A stretch of DNA of 64,000 nt, from the NCBI GenBank assembly GCA_019637445.1, contig JAHBVS010000001.1, forward strand, positions 1 to 64,000, given 5' to 3'. Both the position numbers and the translations under genes were made by a program. Positions 28,859 to 36,295 of the stretch are shown here, one piece after another. Under the pieces are notes generated by a model. It had not been told where the DNA came from. It was given only the letters and a program-made list of their open reading frames with translations, and searched no databases. The stretch's first letter is position 1; the number at the start of each line of letters is the position of its first letter. This stretch comes from Gemmatimonadaceae bacterium. GTDB taxonomy: Bacteria > Gemmatimonadota > Gemmatimonadetes > Gemmatimonadales > Gemmatimonadaceae.

Positions 28859-30159
28859 TGCGCGCCCACTCGAAGTGGCGCCGTGCGGCGCTCACGTTCC
28901 TCGCCGCCACCGCCCCCGTGGCGATGGGGGCCCAGACAGTCGCCATCACCGGCGGCACCGTGTATCCGGTCAGCGGCCCGAAGATCGACAACGGCACCGT
29001 ACTCATCCGCGACGGACGCGTGGTGGCTGTCGGGGCCAATGTGCAGATCCCCTCCGACGCGCAACGCGTGGACGCGCGGGGCAAGTGGGTGACGCCCGGA
29101 TTTATCAACAGCGCCACCACGCTCGGCCTCTCCGAGGCGGGCAGTCCGCAGTTCTCGGGCGGCTACAACGATGTGGGGGCGCGCGGAGAGCACGGCATCG
29201 CCGCGTCGTTCGAGGCCTGGCGCGGCATCAATCCCGCCAACACGTACATCGGACCGTCTCGCGCCGAGGGCGTGACCAGCGTCGTCGTGTTTGGCAATGG
29301 CGGGATGCTGAGTGGCAAGTCGGCGCTGCTGGACCTGGTCGAGGCTCGCCAGGTCGGCGAGATGGTCCGCAAGGCACCGAACGCGATGCTGGGCACGTTC
29401 GCAAATCCCGGCAGCGGCAACACGAACTCGCGCGGTGAGTTCTGGGCCCGCTGGCGCAGCCTGATGAACGACGTGCGTGCATACCAGTCGCGGCGGGCCG
29501 CGTACGAGAATGGCGGCACGCGCGAGTTCATGGCCCGCCAGCAGGACATGGAGGCGCTGATTCCGGTGCTCGCCGGTGAGCTTCCCCTGGTGCTCGAGGT
29601 GGATCGTTCCTCGGACATCCTCGAGGCGCTGGCCTTTGCCCGCGAGTTCGGCATCCGACTCTGGCTTGGCGGCGCCGCCGAGGGCTGGATGGTCGCGCCG
29701 GAGATCGCCGCGGCGCGCGTGCCGGTCTTCGTCGGGGCGATGAACAACATCCCCGGCGACTTCTCCTCGCTCGGCAGCCGCCAGGAGAACGCGGCCCTGC
29801 TCCGCCAGGCCGGCGCGACCGTGATCCTGATTGGGAACGGCCCCGGTGACCCGAACTCGTTCAACGTCCGCAACATCCGCCAGGAGGCGGGCAACGCGGT
29901 GGCCTACGGCATGAGCTGGGAGGATGCCCTGCGTGCGATCACCTTGGTCCCCGCCGAGGTGATGGGCGTCGCCGACCGCATTGGCTCGATCGCCGCTGGC
30001 CGGGATGCGAATCTGGTGATCTGGTCGGGTGATCCGTTCGAGTTCAGCTCGGTGGCGGAGCGCGTGTGGGTCCAGGGCAAGGAAGCCACGCAGCCATCGC
30101 GGCAGCAGCAACTCTTTGAGCGGTATCGGACGCTGCCGGGAGGGCCGTATCGGCCGTAG
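28858..30159 (+). CDS. Secreted amidohydrolase-like pseudoenzyme (metal ligands missing)
   Basis: Paralogue-type partner of the preceding gene, 433 residues, with a signal peptide ending near AMGAQ. The beta-sandwich and fold signatures are kept (ITGGTVYPVSGPKIDNGTV, GKWVTPGFINSATTLGL, IGSIAAGRDANLVIWSGDP). The HxH motif is replaced by NSATT, the His-bearing strand segments read LVLEVDRSSDI and LWLGGAAEGW, and no His or Asp sits in the VILIGNGPGD segment as in the sister. It is therefore probably non-catalytic, acting as a binding or partner subunit, or uses other chemistry. It is coupled to the active sister by TGATG. Confidence 0.86.
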   Translation: MRAHSKWRRAALTFLAATAPVAMGAQTVAITGGTVYPVSGPKIDNGTVLIRDGRVVAVGANVQIPSDAQRVDARGKWVTPGFINSATTLGLSEAGSPQFSGGYNDVGARGEHGIAASFEAWRGINPANTYIGPSRAEGVTSVVVFGNGGMLSGKSALLDLVEARQVGEMVRKAPNAMLGTFANPGSGNTNSRGEFWARWRSLMNDVRAYQSRRAAYENGGTREFMARQQDMEALIPVLAGELPLVLEVDRSSDILEALAFAREFGIRLWLGGAAEGWMVAPEIAAARVPVFVGAMNNIPGDFSSLGSRQENAALLRQAGATVILIGNGPGDPNSFNVRNIRQEAGNAVAYGMSWEDALRAITLVPAEVMGVADRIGSIAAGRDANLVIWSGDPFEFSSVAERVWVQGKEATQPSRQQQLFERYRTLPGGPYRP

Positions 30160-30184
30160 TTCGGTGTTCTAGCTGGGAACGACA

Positions 30185-30318
30185 TTGCCTCAGAGGCACA
30201 GAGACACAGAGAACTCCAACGACAACTGCCTTTGAAGGGGACTCGCGGGCGGATTCCTGCGAGGCGGCCCTCCTAGGGAGCGGTTGCAGTCCTCTGTGTC
30301 TCTGTGCCTCGTTGGCAA
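30185..30318 (+). repeat. Palindromic repeat copy A (134 bp)
   Basis: The copy starts with GCCTCAGAGGCACAGAG and ends with the inverted CTCTGTGTCTCTGTGCC; its outermost bases TTGCC/GGCAA also pair. The centre contains the family core from TGCCTTTGAAGGGGAC to CTGCGAGGCGG, in the same orientation as copy B. It begins 26 bases after the second amidohydrolase stop and ends about 63 bases before the next gene. It contains no credible coding sequence. Confidence 0.85.
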
Positions 30319-30381
30319 CGCAGTTCAGAAACCATCGCCGTCCGGAAGCCGTAAGGGTGCACAGACCAAGGAGGTCCGCCC

Positions 30382-30744
30382 ATGGGACTCTGGGACAAGG
30401 TGCAAAAGGAAATCGACCGCGCCGGCAACGCTGCCAAGGACGCGCTCGATGAAGGCAAGCTGCGGATCGAACTGTTTCGCGTGCGGCAGAACGCCGACAA
30501 GGCGGCGCAGGCCCTGGGCTACGCCGTCCACCGCGCCAAGCGCGACGGCAAGGACCTGGACGAGGCCACCTTCGAACGCCTGCACGGCAACCTGAAGGAA
30601 CGCGAGGCCGAGGCGAAGTCGTTGGAGGAGCAGCTGGCCAAGGTGCTCCACAAGGACGCGCCAGCTCCGGCTGCCGAGCCTGAGCCAGCTTCCGCGGGCG
30701 ACTCGTCGACGGGCTCCGGCGGCCCGGACAGTTCTGCTAGTTAG
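30382..30744 (+). CDS. Small charged coiled-coil protein, unknown function
   Basis: Cytoplasmic hypothetical protein of 120 residues with a strong AAGGAGG ribosome-binding site six bases before the ATG. It begins MGLWDKVQKEIDRAGNAAKD and is largely helical, with Lys/Glu-rich heptad-like segments up to about residue 90, then a Pro/Ala/Ser/Gly tail. It has no signal peptide or membrane segment and no motif I recognise. It is flanked by two same-direction repeat copies; the stop codon TAG shares its G with the first base of copy B. Recombination between the copies could delete the gene. Confidence 0.8.
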   Translation: MGLWDKVQKEIDRAGNAAKDALDEGKLRIELFRVRQNADKAAQALGYAVHRAKRDGKDLDEATFERLHGNLKEREAEAKSLEEQLAKVLHKDAPAPAAEPEPASAGDSSTGSGGPDSSAS

Positions 30745-30874
30745 CCACAGAGGCACAGAGACACGGAGAACTGCAACGACAACTGCCTTTCAAGGGGACT
30801 TACGGGCAGACCCCTGCGAGGCGGACCCCCCAGAGAGCAGTTGCAGTTCCTCTGTGCCTCTGTGCCTCTGTGGC
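30744..30874 (+). repeat. Palindromic repeat copy B (131 bp)
   Basis: This is the cleanest copy. The left arm GCCACAGAGGCACAGAG continues to AACTGCAAC, and the right arm is its inverse from GTTGCAGTT to CTCTGTGCCTCTGTGGC. Terminal inverted repeats are about 35 bases with few mismatches. Between them lies the core with TGCCTTTCAAGGGGAC and CCCTGCGAGGCGGACCCCC. On RNA it would form a long hairpin directly after the stop codon of the small gene. Confidence 0.87.
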
Positions 30875-30889
30875 ATCAGAATTCGGCGC

Positions 30890-30935
30890 ACAAAACTAGA
30901 AGAGCCCGTCCGCGAACGAATCGCGGACGGGCTCT
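30890..30935 (-). terminator. Rho-independent terminator of rplU-rpmA
   Basis: The inverted repeat AGAGCCCGTCCGCG / CGCGGACGGGCTCT (30901-30914 and 30922-30935) forms a 14-bp stem with a 7-base loop. On the minus strand it is followed by TCTAGTTTTG, giving the U-rich end. It lies about 24 bases after the rpmA stop. Confidence 0.88.
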
Positions 30936-30958
30936 CGAATCTTCAGGATCGAAACGGC

Positions 30959-31216
30959 TTACGACGCCGCGTAGACCGAGACCTTGTAGCGGCTCTTGGA
31001 CTTGTGCTCGAACTTCACCACGCCGTCGATCAGCGAGTAGATCGTGTAGTCCGTGCCCATCCCGACGTTGTTGCCGGGGTGGTACTTGGTGCCGCACTGA
31101 CGGATGATGATGTTGCCGGCGATGACCTGCTCGCCGCCGAACTTCTTCACGCCGCGGTACTGCGGGTTCGAGTCGCGCCCGTTGCGCGAGGAGCCTACGC
31201 CCTTCTTGTGTGCCAT
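30959..31216 (-). CDS. rpmA: 50S ribosomal protein L27
   Basis: Large-subunit protein near the peptidyl-transferase centre. The 85 residues begin [17 protein letters not shown], without the cleaved N-terminal extension found in Firmicutes. [22 protein letters not shown] and [16 protein letters not shown] are the family core. It follows rplU after 18 bases and ends in a strong terminator. Confidence 0.98.
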   Translation of the reverse strand: MAHKKGVGSSRNGRDSNPQYRGVKKFGGEQVIAGNIIIRQCGTKYHPGNNVGMGTDYTIYSLIDGVVKFEHKSKSRYKVSVYAAS

Positions 31217-31234
31217 GGTAGTGGAGCTCCCCGA

Positions 31235-31552
31235 TTAGCCGAGGTGGATGTCGCGGATGCGGACTTCGGTGAAGCCCTGCCGATGACCCTGCTTGCGCGC
31301 GTAGTTCTTGCGGCGCTTGAACTTGAAGACGATGATCTTGTCGCCGAGCCCGTGCTTGACGATCTCGGCGGTGACCGAGGCGCCCTTGAGCGTCGGCACG
31401 CCGACCTTCACGGCGTTGCCGTCGGAGCCCAGGAGGACATCGTTGAACTCGACCGTGGCGCCGGCATCACCCGGAAGGGTGGGAAGGCGCAGCGTGCTGC
31501 CCTTCTCGGCGCGGAACTGCTTACCGCCGGAGCGGAAGATGGCGTACGACAT
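31235..31552 (-). CDS. rplU: 50S ribosomal protein L21
   Basis: Large-subunit protein that binds 23S rRNA. The 105 residues begin [19 protein letters not shown], with [21 protein letters not shown] near the C-terminus as in other L21 proteins. It is the first gene of rplU-rpmA, downstream of a textbook promoter. The GTPase gene obgE, often third in this operon, is absent. Confidence 0.98.
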   Translation of the reverse strand: MSYAIFRSGGKQFRAEKGSTLRLPTLPGDAGATVEFNDVLLGSDGNAVKVGVPTLKGASVTAEIVKHGLGDKIIVFKFKRRKNYARKQGHRQGFTEVRIRDIHLG

Positions 31553-31596
31553 GGAAACGACTCGAATGGAAAATGCGGGGTTTATGCGAGCCTGAA

Positions 31597-31625
31597 ATAA
31601 TAGCCAGACTCCAAAACGCGGTCAA
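31597..31625 (-). promoter_or_regulatory. Sigma-70 promoter of rplU-rpmA
   Basis: On the minus strand TTGACC (31620-31625) and TATTAT (31597-31602) are separated by exactly 17 bases. The -10 lies about 45 bases before the rplU ATG, leaving a short leader. It is the closest match to the sigma-70 consensus in this GC-rich window. Confidence 0.85.
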
Positions 31626-31653
31626 GTGGCTGGGGTTACGGGACTTGGAGCCC

Positions 31654-33021
31654 CTAGCGGGTCCAGATGACCAGGGACCCGCAGCCGTCAGGATCGAAGA
31701 ACTCTGCCGGGGCCTCCGCCGCGGTATAGACCTCAATCCGCTTGGCCGTCCGGAGCAGCTCCTTCATGTAGTCCGGCGTGATGGTGCCTTGGATCCCGCT
31801 GGGGTCCCGCGGCGGACGCTGGGTGGATGAACTGAGACCGTTGATGTACACGCGCGGATAGCAGCCGTTGATGCCCTGCAAGGCGTTGTTGTACCGGAGC
31901 ATGATGGTCTCACCGGAGATGCCGGTGGACGTCCTCACGGGTCCGACCCGAATCAACGTGTTCTTGCTCGCCAGCGCCCCCGCCGTCACGCGTGGCAACC
32001 CCGCCAGGAACGTGGAGTCAAAGAACACACCAACCGCACCCTTGCTGCGCTCCAGGAAGGAGAGCCGTTCGCGCGTCAGCTGGCGCTCCTGGATCGTCAT
32101 CGGCTGCAGCGCCACCGCCGCGTTCTCCATCTGGATCTCGCCGATGTCGAAGCTCGGCCCAGTGGGCTCGATCGTCACGACCCGCGGCATTTGGCCGACC
32201 GCCCGCAGGTAGAGCTGCCCCGTGCGCCTCGGGACTCCGGACAGCCGGAAGCTGCCATCCGCGCCGACCTGCGTGCTGCGCATGCTGTCGCCCCAGACTT
32301 CCACGCGGATCGACGAGCCGCCGCGCCGCGCGAACACGAAGCCCGTCACCACGGTCGTCAGCGAACGCTCCGCCACGCGGAGGTCGTGACGCGAGACGGC
32401 CCCGGCAGACGCCAAGACAAGGTCGCCGGAGCCGAGGTCTGCGTTGCCCGCCCGGAGCACGAACTGCCCGGTCGGGGGCACGCCGCAGAGGGTGTACTCC
32501 CCCTCCGCGTTCGTCGTATCGACGGTGGCGCGCGTCTCCATCAACAACTGTCCGACCCGCAACACGGCTTCGTCCCAGATCGCTGCAACCGGTGTCCCCG
32601 GCCTGGTGCTTCCGGCCGCGTCGGTCACCGACCCGCGCAGGATCCCTGACGTCCCGAGATCGGCGGCGCAGTAGCGCTGTTGGAACCAGCCCGCTGATGG
32701 AACGGCGAGCGATACCTCGACGCGACTCCGGCCATCCACCACCGTGCTGTCCAGCAGGGCGCGAATTCCAAGACTGTCCAGCCGCGGCGAGGCGTAGCGG
32801 ACCACGTGCGTGCCGGCCGGGACATTCGAGAACTCGAATCGCCCGCGGCGATCCGTGCGCTCGAGTCGGTCGGTGCCGACCAACTCAATCATCGCGTCGG
32901 CGATGGGATCGGCCCCACGCAGGGAGTCGACCAGGGTGCCGCGGATGCGGCCCTGCGCGTCAATCGGGCTCGCGAGGGCGATGAGGGTGGCGGCGGCCAG
33001 CCAGATGGGGGGAGTGCGCAT
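31654..33021 (-). CDS. Secreted protein with carboxypeptidase-regulatory-like repeats and TonB-plug-like C-terminus
   Basis: A protein of 455 residues; I use the ATG at 33021 because it starts the signal peptide (IWLAAATLIALASPIDAQ). Several beta-sandwich units follow: GRIRGTLVDSLRGADPIADAMIELVG with DRRGRFEFSNVPAG, a second with NAEGEYTLCGVPP, and a third with GADGSFRLSGVPRR. The last 130 residues resemble a TonB plug region (YPRVYINGL, TPDYMKELLRTAKRIEVYTAAEAPAEF) but no beta-barrel is attached. It ends 38 bases after the RNase G/E stop region. It probably acts at the outer membrane; the partner is unknown. Confidence 0.75.
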   Translation of the reverse strand: MRTPPIWLAAATLIALASPIDAQGRIRGTLVDSLRGADPIADAMIELVGTDRLERTDRRGRFEFSNVPAGTHVVRYASPRLDSLGIRALLDSTVVDGRSRVEVSLAVPSAGWFQQRYCAADLGTSGILRGSVTDAAGSTRPGTPVAAIWDEAVLRVGQLLMETRATVDTTNAEGEYTLCGVPPTGQFVLRAGNADLGSGDLVLASAGAVSRHDLRVAERSLTTVVTGFVFARRGGSSIRVEVWGDSMRSTQVGADGSFRLSGVPRRTGQLYLRAVGQMPRVVTIEPTGPSFDIGEIQMENAAVALQPMTIQERQLTRERLSFLERSKGAVGVFFDSTFLAGLPRVTAGALASKNTLIRVGPVRTSTGISGETIMLRYNNALQGINGCYPRVYINGLSSSTQRPPRDPSGIQGTITPDYMKELLRTAKRIEVYTAAEAPAEFFDPDGCGSLVIWTR

Positions 33022-33059
33022 GGGGATGCTACGGCCCGACCCGCCGCGGCGTTCCATGG

Positions 33060-34733
33060 CTAGGCCACCGCGTACTGGCTGGTGATGTCCCGGCCGGCGC
33101 CCTTCACGACCAGCTTGAACTCATCAGGCTTGAGCAGCGGGTCGTCGCGCATCTCGACCGTAAAGCCCACCGACTTCTCGAGGCGCTTGATGAGCTCCTT
33201 CTCCTCCTCGAGCACGTACATCGCCGTGTCGGGATAGAACTTCACGACGATGCCCTCGCGCCGGCCCTCGCTGGCGAGTCGCTTCACCGCCCGCTCCATC
33301 CGCCGCACGATCGTCTCCGCCGTGAACACGCGGCCCGTGCCGTTGCAGATCGGGCAGGCCTCGGTCATGGCGTGGAAATGACTCTGCCGCACGCGCTGGC
33401 GCGTCATCTCAATCAAGCCGAGGTCACTGACCGCGTAGGCCTTGGTACGCGCGCGGTCGCGGCCCAGATGCGTACGCAGCTCCTGCAGCACGCGGTCGCG
33501 ATTGGCCTTGGACTCCATATCGATGAAGTCACAGACGATGATGCCGCCCACGTCGCGCAGGCGCAGCTGGCGGGCGATCTCGCGGGCGGCCTCGATGTTG
33601 GTCTTGGTGACCGTCTTCTCGGGATCCTTCTTGCCCGTGAAGCGGCCCGAGTTCACATCGATCGAGACCAAGGCCTCCGTCGGCTCGATGATGAGATAGC
33701 CACCGCTCGGCAGGTCGCAGCGGCGCTTGAAGAGGTCTCGGATCTCCGTCTCGATGCCTTCCTTGTCGAACAGGCCCTGCTTCTCCTCGTGGAGGTGCAC
33801 CCGCTCCACCAGCTCCGGCGCGATGCCGCTGAGGTACTCGACGATCTCATTGTAGACCTGCTTGGAGTCCACCGTGAGGCGGTCGACCTTGGCGGAGAAC
33901 AGGTCACGGATGATGCCGCGCGTGAGCGAGGTCTCGCGGTGCAGGAGCTTGGGCGGGTTGCCCACGAACTTCTGCTTCTTGTTGATGCGGTTCCACTGCC
34001 CGATCAAGGTGTCGAGCTCGCGCTTGAAGGTCTCCTGCGTGACGCCCTCGGACACGGTGCGCACGATGACGCCGCCCGCATCCTTGGGCAGCACCGACTC
34101 CACCTGCTCGCGCAGCTTCTGGCGCTGGGCCCGCTCGCCGATCTTGCGGCTGACGCCGACGCGACGCGAGGCGAAGGGCATGTAGACGAGGAAGCGTCCG
34201 GCCAGCGACACCTGCGCCGTGACGCGCGGGCCCTTGGTGGAGATGGGCTCCTTGCTCACCTGCACCACGACGCTCTGGCCGCGCTTGAGGACGTCCTGGA
34301 TCTGCGGCGGCTCCTTGCGTCGGCGGCGGCCACCACGCCCACGGCCCCTCCCGCCCTTGGGCTTGCCGGCGCCGTCCTTCCCCTCCTTCTCATCCTTGTC
34401 GTCGGCCTCGACGCCCTCGCCGCTGGCCACGGCCTCCGCGACCTCGGCCTCGGCGGTGGCCGCCTCGTCGACGGCGTCGTCGTCCTCGTCGTCGTCCCCG
34501 TCCTCATCGTAGGCGAGGTCGGAGTTGTGGAGGAACGCGCTCTTCTCGGTGCCGATGGCCACGAAGGCGGCTTGCAGCCCGGGCTGCACCGCTTCGACCT
34601 TGCCGAGATAGATATCGCCGACCATCCGCTTGTTCTCCGGACGGTCGACCTGCAGTTCAACGAGCTGTTCGTCCTCGAGGATTGCGACGCGCACTTCGCG
34701 TTGCGTCGCCGAAATCAGGATCTCGCGCTTCAT
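33060..34733 (-). CDS. rng: Ribonuclease G/E family endoribonuclease
   Basis: Cytoplasmic endoribonuclease for mRNA decay and rRNA processing, 557 residues. The S1 domain begins near residue 37 (GDIYLGKVEAVQPGLQAAFV). It is interrupted at about 75-145 by a charged insertion, first acidic (EDGDDDEDDD), then basic (RGRGRGGRRRRK). The catalytic part shows VSIDVNSGRFTG and GGIIVCDFIDM with the metal-binding aspartates, and the Zn-link CPICNGTGRV. It lacks the long E. coli RNase E C-terminal scaffold. A leader of about 230 bases precedes it, which could serve autoregulation as in E. coli rne. Confidence 0.95.
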   Translation of the reverse strand: MKREILISATQREVRVAILEDEQLVELQVDRPENKRMVGDIYLGKVEAVQPGLQAAFVAIGTEKSAFLHNSDLAYDEDGDDDEDDDAVDEAATAEAEVAEAVASGEGVEADDKDEKEGKDGAGKPKGGRGRGRGGRRRRKEPPQIQDVLKRGQSVVVQVSKEPISTKGPRVTAQVSLAGRFLVYMPFASRRVGVSRKIGERAQRQKLREQVESVLPKDAGGVIVRTVSEGVTQETFKRELDTLIGQWNRINKKQKFVGNPPKLLHRETSLTRGIIRDLFSAKVDRLTVDSKQVYNEIVEYLSGIAPELVERVHLHEEKQGLFDKEGIETEIRDLFKRRCDLPSGGYLIIEPTEALVSIDVNSGRFTGKKDPEKTVTKTNIEAAREIARQLRLRDVGGIIVCDFIDMESKANRDRVLQELRTHLGRDRARTKAYAVSDLGLIEMTRQRVRQSHFHAMTEACPICNGTGRVFTAETIVRRMERAVKRLASEGRREGIVVKFYPDTAMYVLEEEKELIKRLEKSVGFTVEMRDDPLLKPDEFKLVVKGAGRDITSQYAVA

Positions 34734-34964
34734 GGGAGGGTCGGAGGGGATTGCACCCGACCACGCACAGGATCGGCCACGAGGTCACCGCCCGACGCGC
34801 GATTCCGGCCTGCCCACGGGGGGCAGACGGCGCGGTCGGGATGGGTCGGGACATCGTACGATCCAGCATCAGGGGATGTGCGAGGCTCGGGAGGCCCGGG
34901 CGGCAACGAACCCGCCCGGTACAGAACGCGCCCCGCCGAGGCGGGGCGCTACACACGCTTGGTG
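34734..34964 (-). promoter_or_regulatory. Long structured 5' leader of the RNase G/E gene
   Basis: About 230 bases lie between the promoter candidate and the ATG with no gene. On the minus strand a perfect 9-bp hairpin GCGCCCCGC-CTCG-GCGGGGCGC sits about 15 bases from the expected RNA 5' end. Smaller stems follow, such as CTGCCCCCCGTGGGCAG. There is no U-tract, so the hairpin is not an intrinsic terminator. A role in transcript stability or autoregulation is inferred. Confidence 0.45.
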
Positions 34965-34970
34965 CCTCTA

Positions 34971-34999
34971 TTGTTACCGGTTTGCGCCGCCTGCCGCAA
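34971..34999 (-). promoter_or_regulatory. Candidate promoter for the RNase G/E gene
   Basis: On the minus strand TTGCGG (34994-34999) and TAACAA (34971-34976) are separated by 17 bases. The pair lies just beyond the acyl-CoA dehydrogenase stop codon and points toward the RNase gene, predicting a leader of about 230 bases. Confidence 0.42.
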
Positions 35000-35007
35000 G
35001 CGGACGC

Positions 35008-36228
35008 CTAGTGCCGGCCTAGGTCAGCGATCAGCTGCCGCGCGATCACCATCCGCTGCACCTCGGACGTCCCCTCCCCGATCTCGCCGATCTTGGCGTC
35101 GCGCATCATCCGCTCGACGGGATAGTCCTTGGTGTAGCCGTAGCCACCGTGCAGCTGGATGGCCTTGATCGTGTTCCGCATGGCGAGCTCGGAGGCGAAG
35201 AGTTTGGCCATCGCCGCTTCCTTGCTGAACGGATGTCCGTTCTGGCTGAGCCAGGCGGCGTGGTACACGAGGTGTCGCGCCGCCTCGAGCTCGGTCGCCA
35301 TGTCGGAGAGCTGGAAGTGCACCCCCTGAAACTCGGCGATGCGCTTCCCAAACTGCTTGCGCTCGGTCGTGTACTTGAGCGCCTCCTCGAACGCGCCCTG
35401 CGCCACGCCCAGCGAGAGTGCCGCGATGCCGACGCGACCGGCATCGAGCGTCTTCATGAAGTTGATGAAGCCCCTACCCTCCTCGCCAAGCAGGTTCTCG
35501 GCGGGCACCTCGACGTCTTCGAAGATCAACTCGCGGGTATCGCTGGCCCGCCAGCCGAGCTTGTCCTCCTTCTTGCCGGCGCGGAATCCGGGCATCGCGC
35601 CGAGGGAGGTCTCGTGTCCCATGCCGACCCGCGCCGCCGACTCAAGATCGCAGGTGTCCTTGGTGAGGATGAAGCTGGAGATGCCTTTGGTGCCCTGCGC
35701 CGGGTCTGTCACCGCGGTCACGACAAAGACCTCGCCGACCCCGGCGTGCGTGATGAAGCGCTTGCTGCCGTTGAGCACGTACTTGGCACCCTTCTTCACG
35801 GCGGTTGTCTGCGTACCGCCCGCGTCGGAGCCCGCATTGGGCTCTGTGAGCCCGAAGCCGCCGAGCACGCGACCGGCGGCGAGGTGCGGCACATAGCGCG
35901 CCACTTGCTCCTTTGAACCGAAGTTCACGATGGGCGAGGTGCCGAGCGTCGTGTGCGCGGATATGGTGATCGAGTGCGAGGCGCAGACGCGGGCGAGCTC
36001 CTCGATGGCGATCATGAAGCTCAGCGTGTCGAGGCCGGCGCCGCCGAGCTCCTCGGACCACGGAATGCCGAGCAGGCCGAGCTCGGCCATCTTCTTCACG
36101 TTCTCCCAGGGGAACTCCTGGGTGTCGTCGAAGTGCCGCGCCACGGGCGCGACCTCGGTCTGGGCAAACTCACGCACCATCTCGCGCGTGGCGAGGTGGT
36201 GCTCCTGGAAATAGAGCGCGTCGTGCAT
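35008..36228 (-). CDS. Acyl-CoA dehydrogenase
   Basis: FAD enzyme that introduces the alpha-beta double bond into an acyl-CoA, 406 residues. I chose the ATG at 36228, where family similarity begins (MHDALYFQEHHLATREMVRE). Signatures: GGFGLTEPNAGSDAGG, NGSKRFITHAGVG, ERKQFGKRIAEFQGVHFQL, and the C-terminal QLHGGYGYTKDYPVERMMRD with IGEGTSEVQRMVIAR. The catalytic base Glu and chain-length specificity cannot be fixed by eye. Short- or branched-chain types look similar. It could supply acyl-CoA flux to the carboxylase cluster at 49-52 kb. Confidence 0.93.
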   Translation of the reverse strand: MHDALYFQEHHLATREMVREFAQTEVAPVARHFDDTQEFPWENVKKMAELGLLGIPWSEELGGAGLDTLSFMIAIEELARVCASHSITISAHTTLGTSPIVNFGSKEQVARYVPHLAAGRVLGGFGLTEPNAGSDAGGTQTTAVKKGAKYVLNGSKRFITHAGVGEVFVVTAVTDPAQGTKGISSFILTKDTCDLESAARVGMGHETSLGAMPGFRAGKKEDKLGWRASDTRELIFEDVEVPAENLLGEEGRGFINFMKTLDAGRVGIAALSLGVAQGAFEEALKYTTERKQFGKRIAEFQGVHFQLSDMATELEAARHLVYHAAWLSQNGHPFSKEAAMAKLFASELAMRNTIKAIQLHGGYGYTKDYPVERMMRDAKIGEIGEGTSEVQRMVIARQLIADLGRH

Positions 36229-36295
36229 CGCGGGCGACTGGTCCGGACGTGGGCGCGCCGGCCCGAACGAGGGCCGGCGCAGAGATGTCCGGAAA

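Noticed and set aside
30382-30744. The gene between repeats A and B as the transposase or RAYT of the repeat family
   Set aside because: It lacks any HUH/RAYT motif and is a short helical protein.
34928-34949. GCGCCCCGC/GCGGGGCGC hairpin as a terminator
   Set aside because: No T-run on either side; kept only as part of the RNase leader.
33372-35168. Long plus-strand ORF of about 600 codons opposite RNase G/E
   Set aside because: His/Leu/Arg/Val-rich composition typical of the antisense frame of GC-rich genes; the minus strand has a clear RNase G/E.
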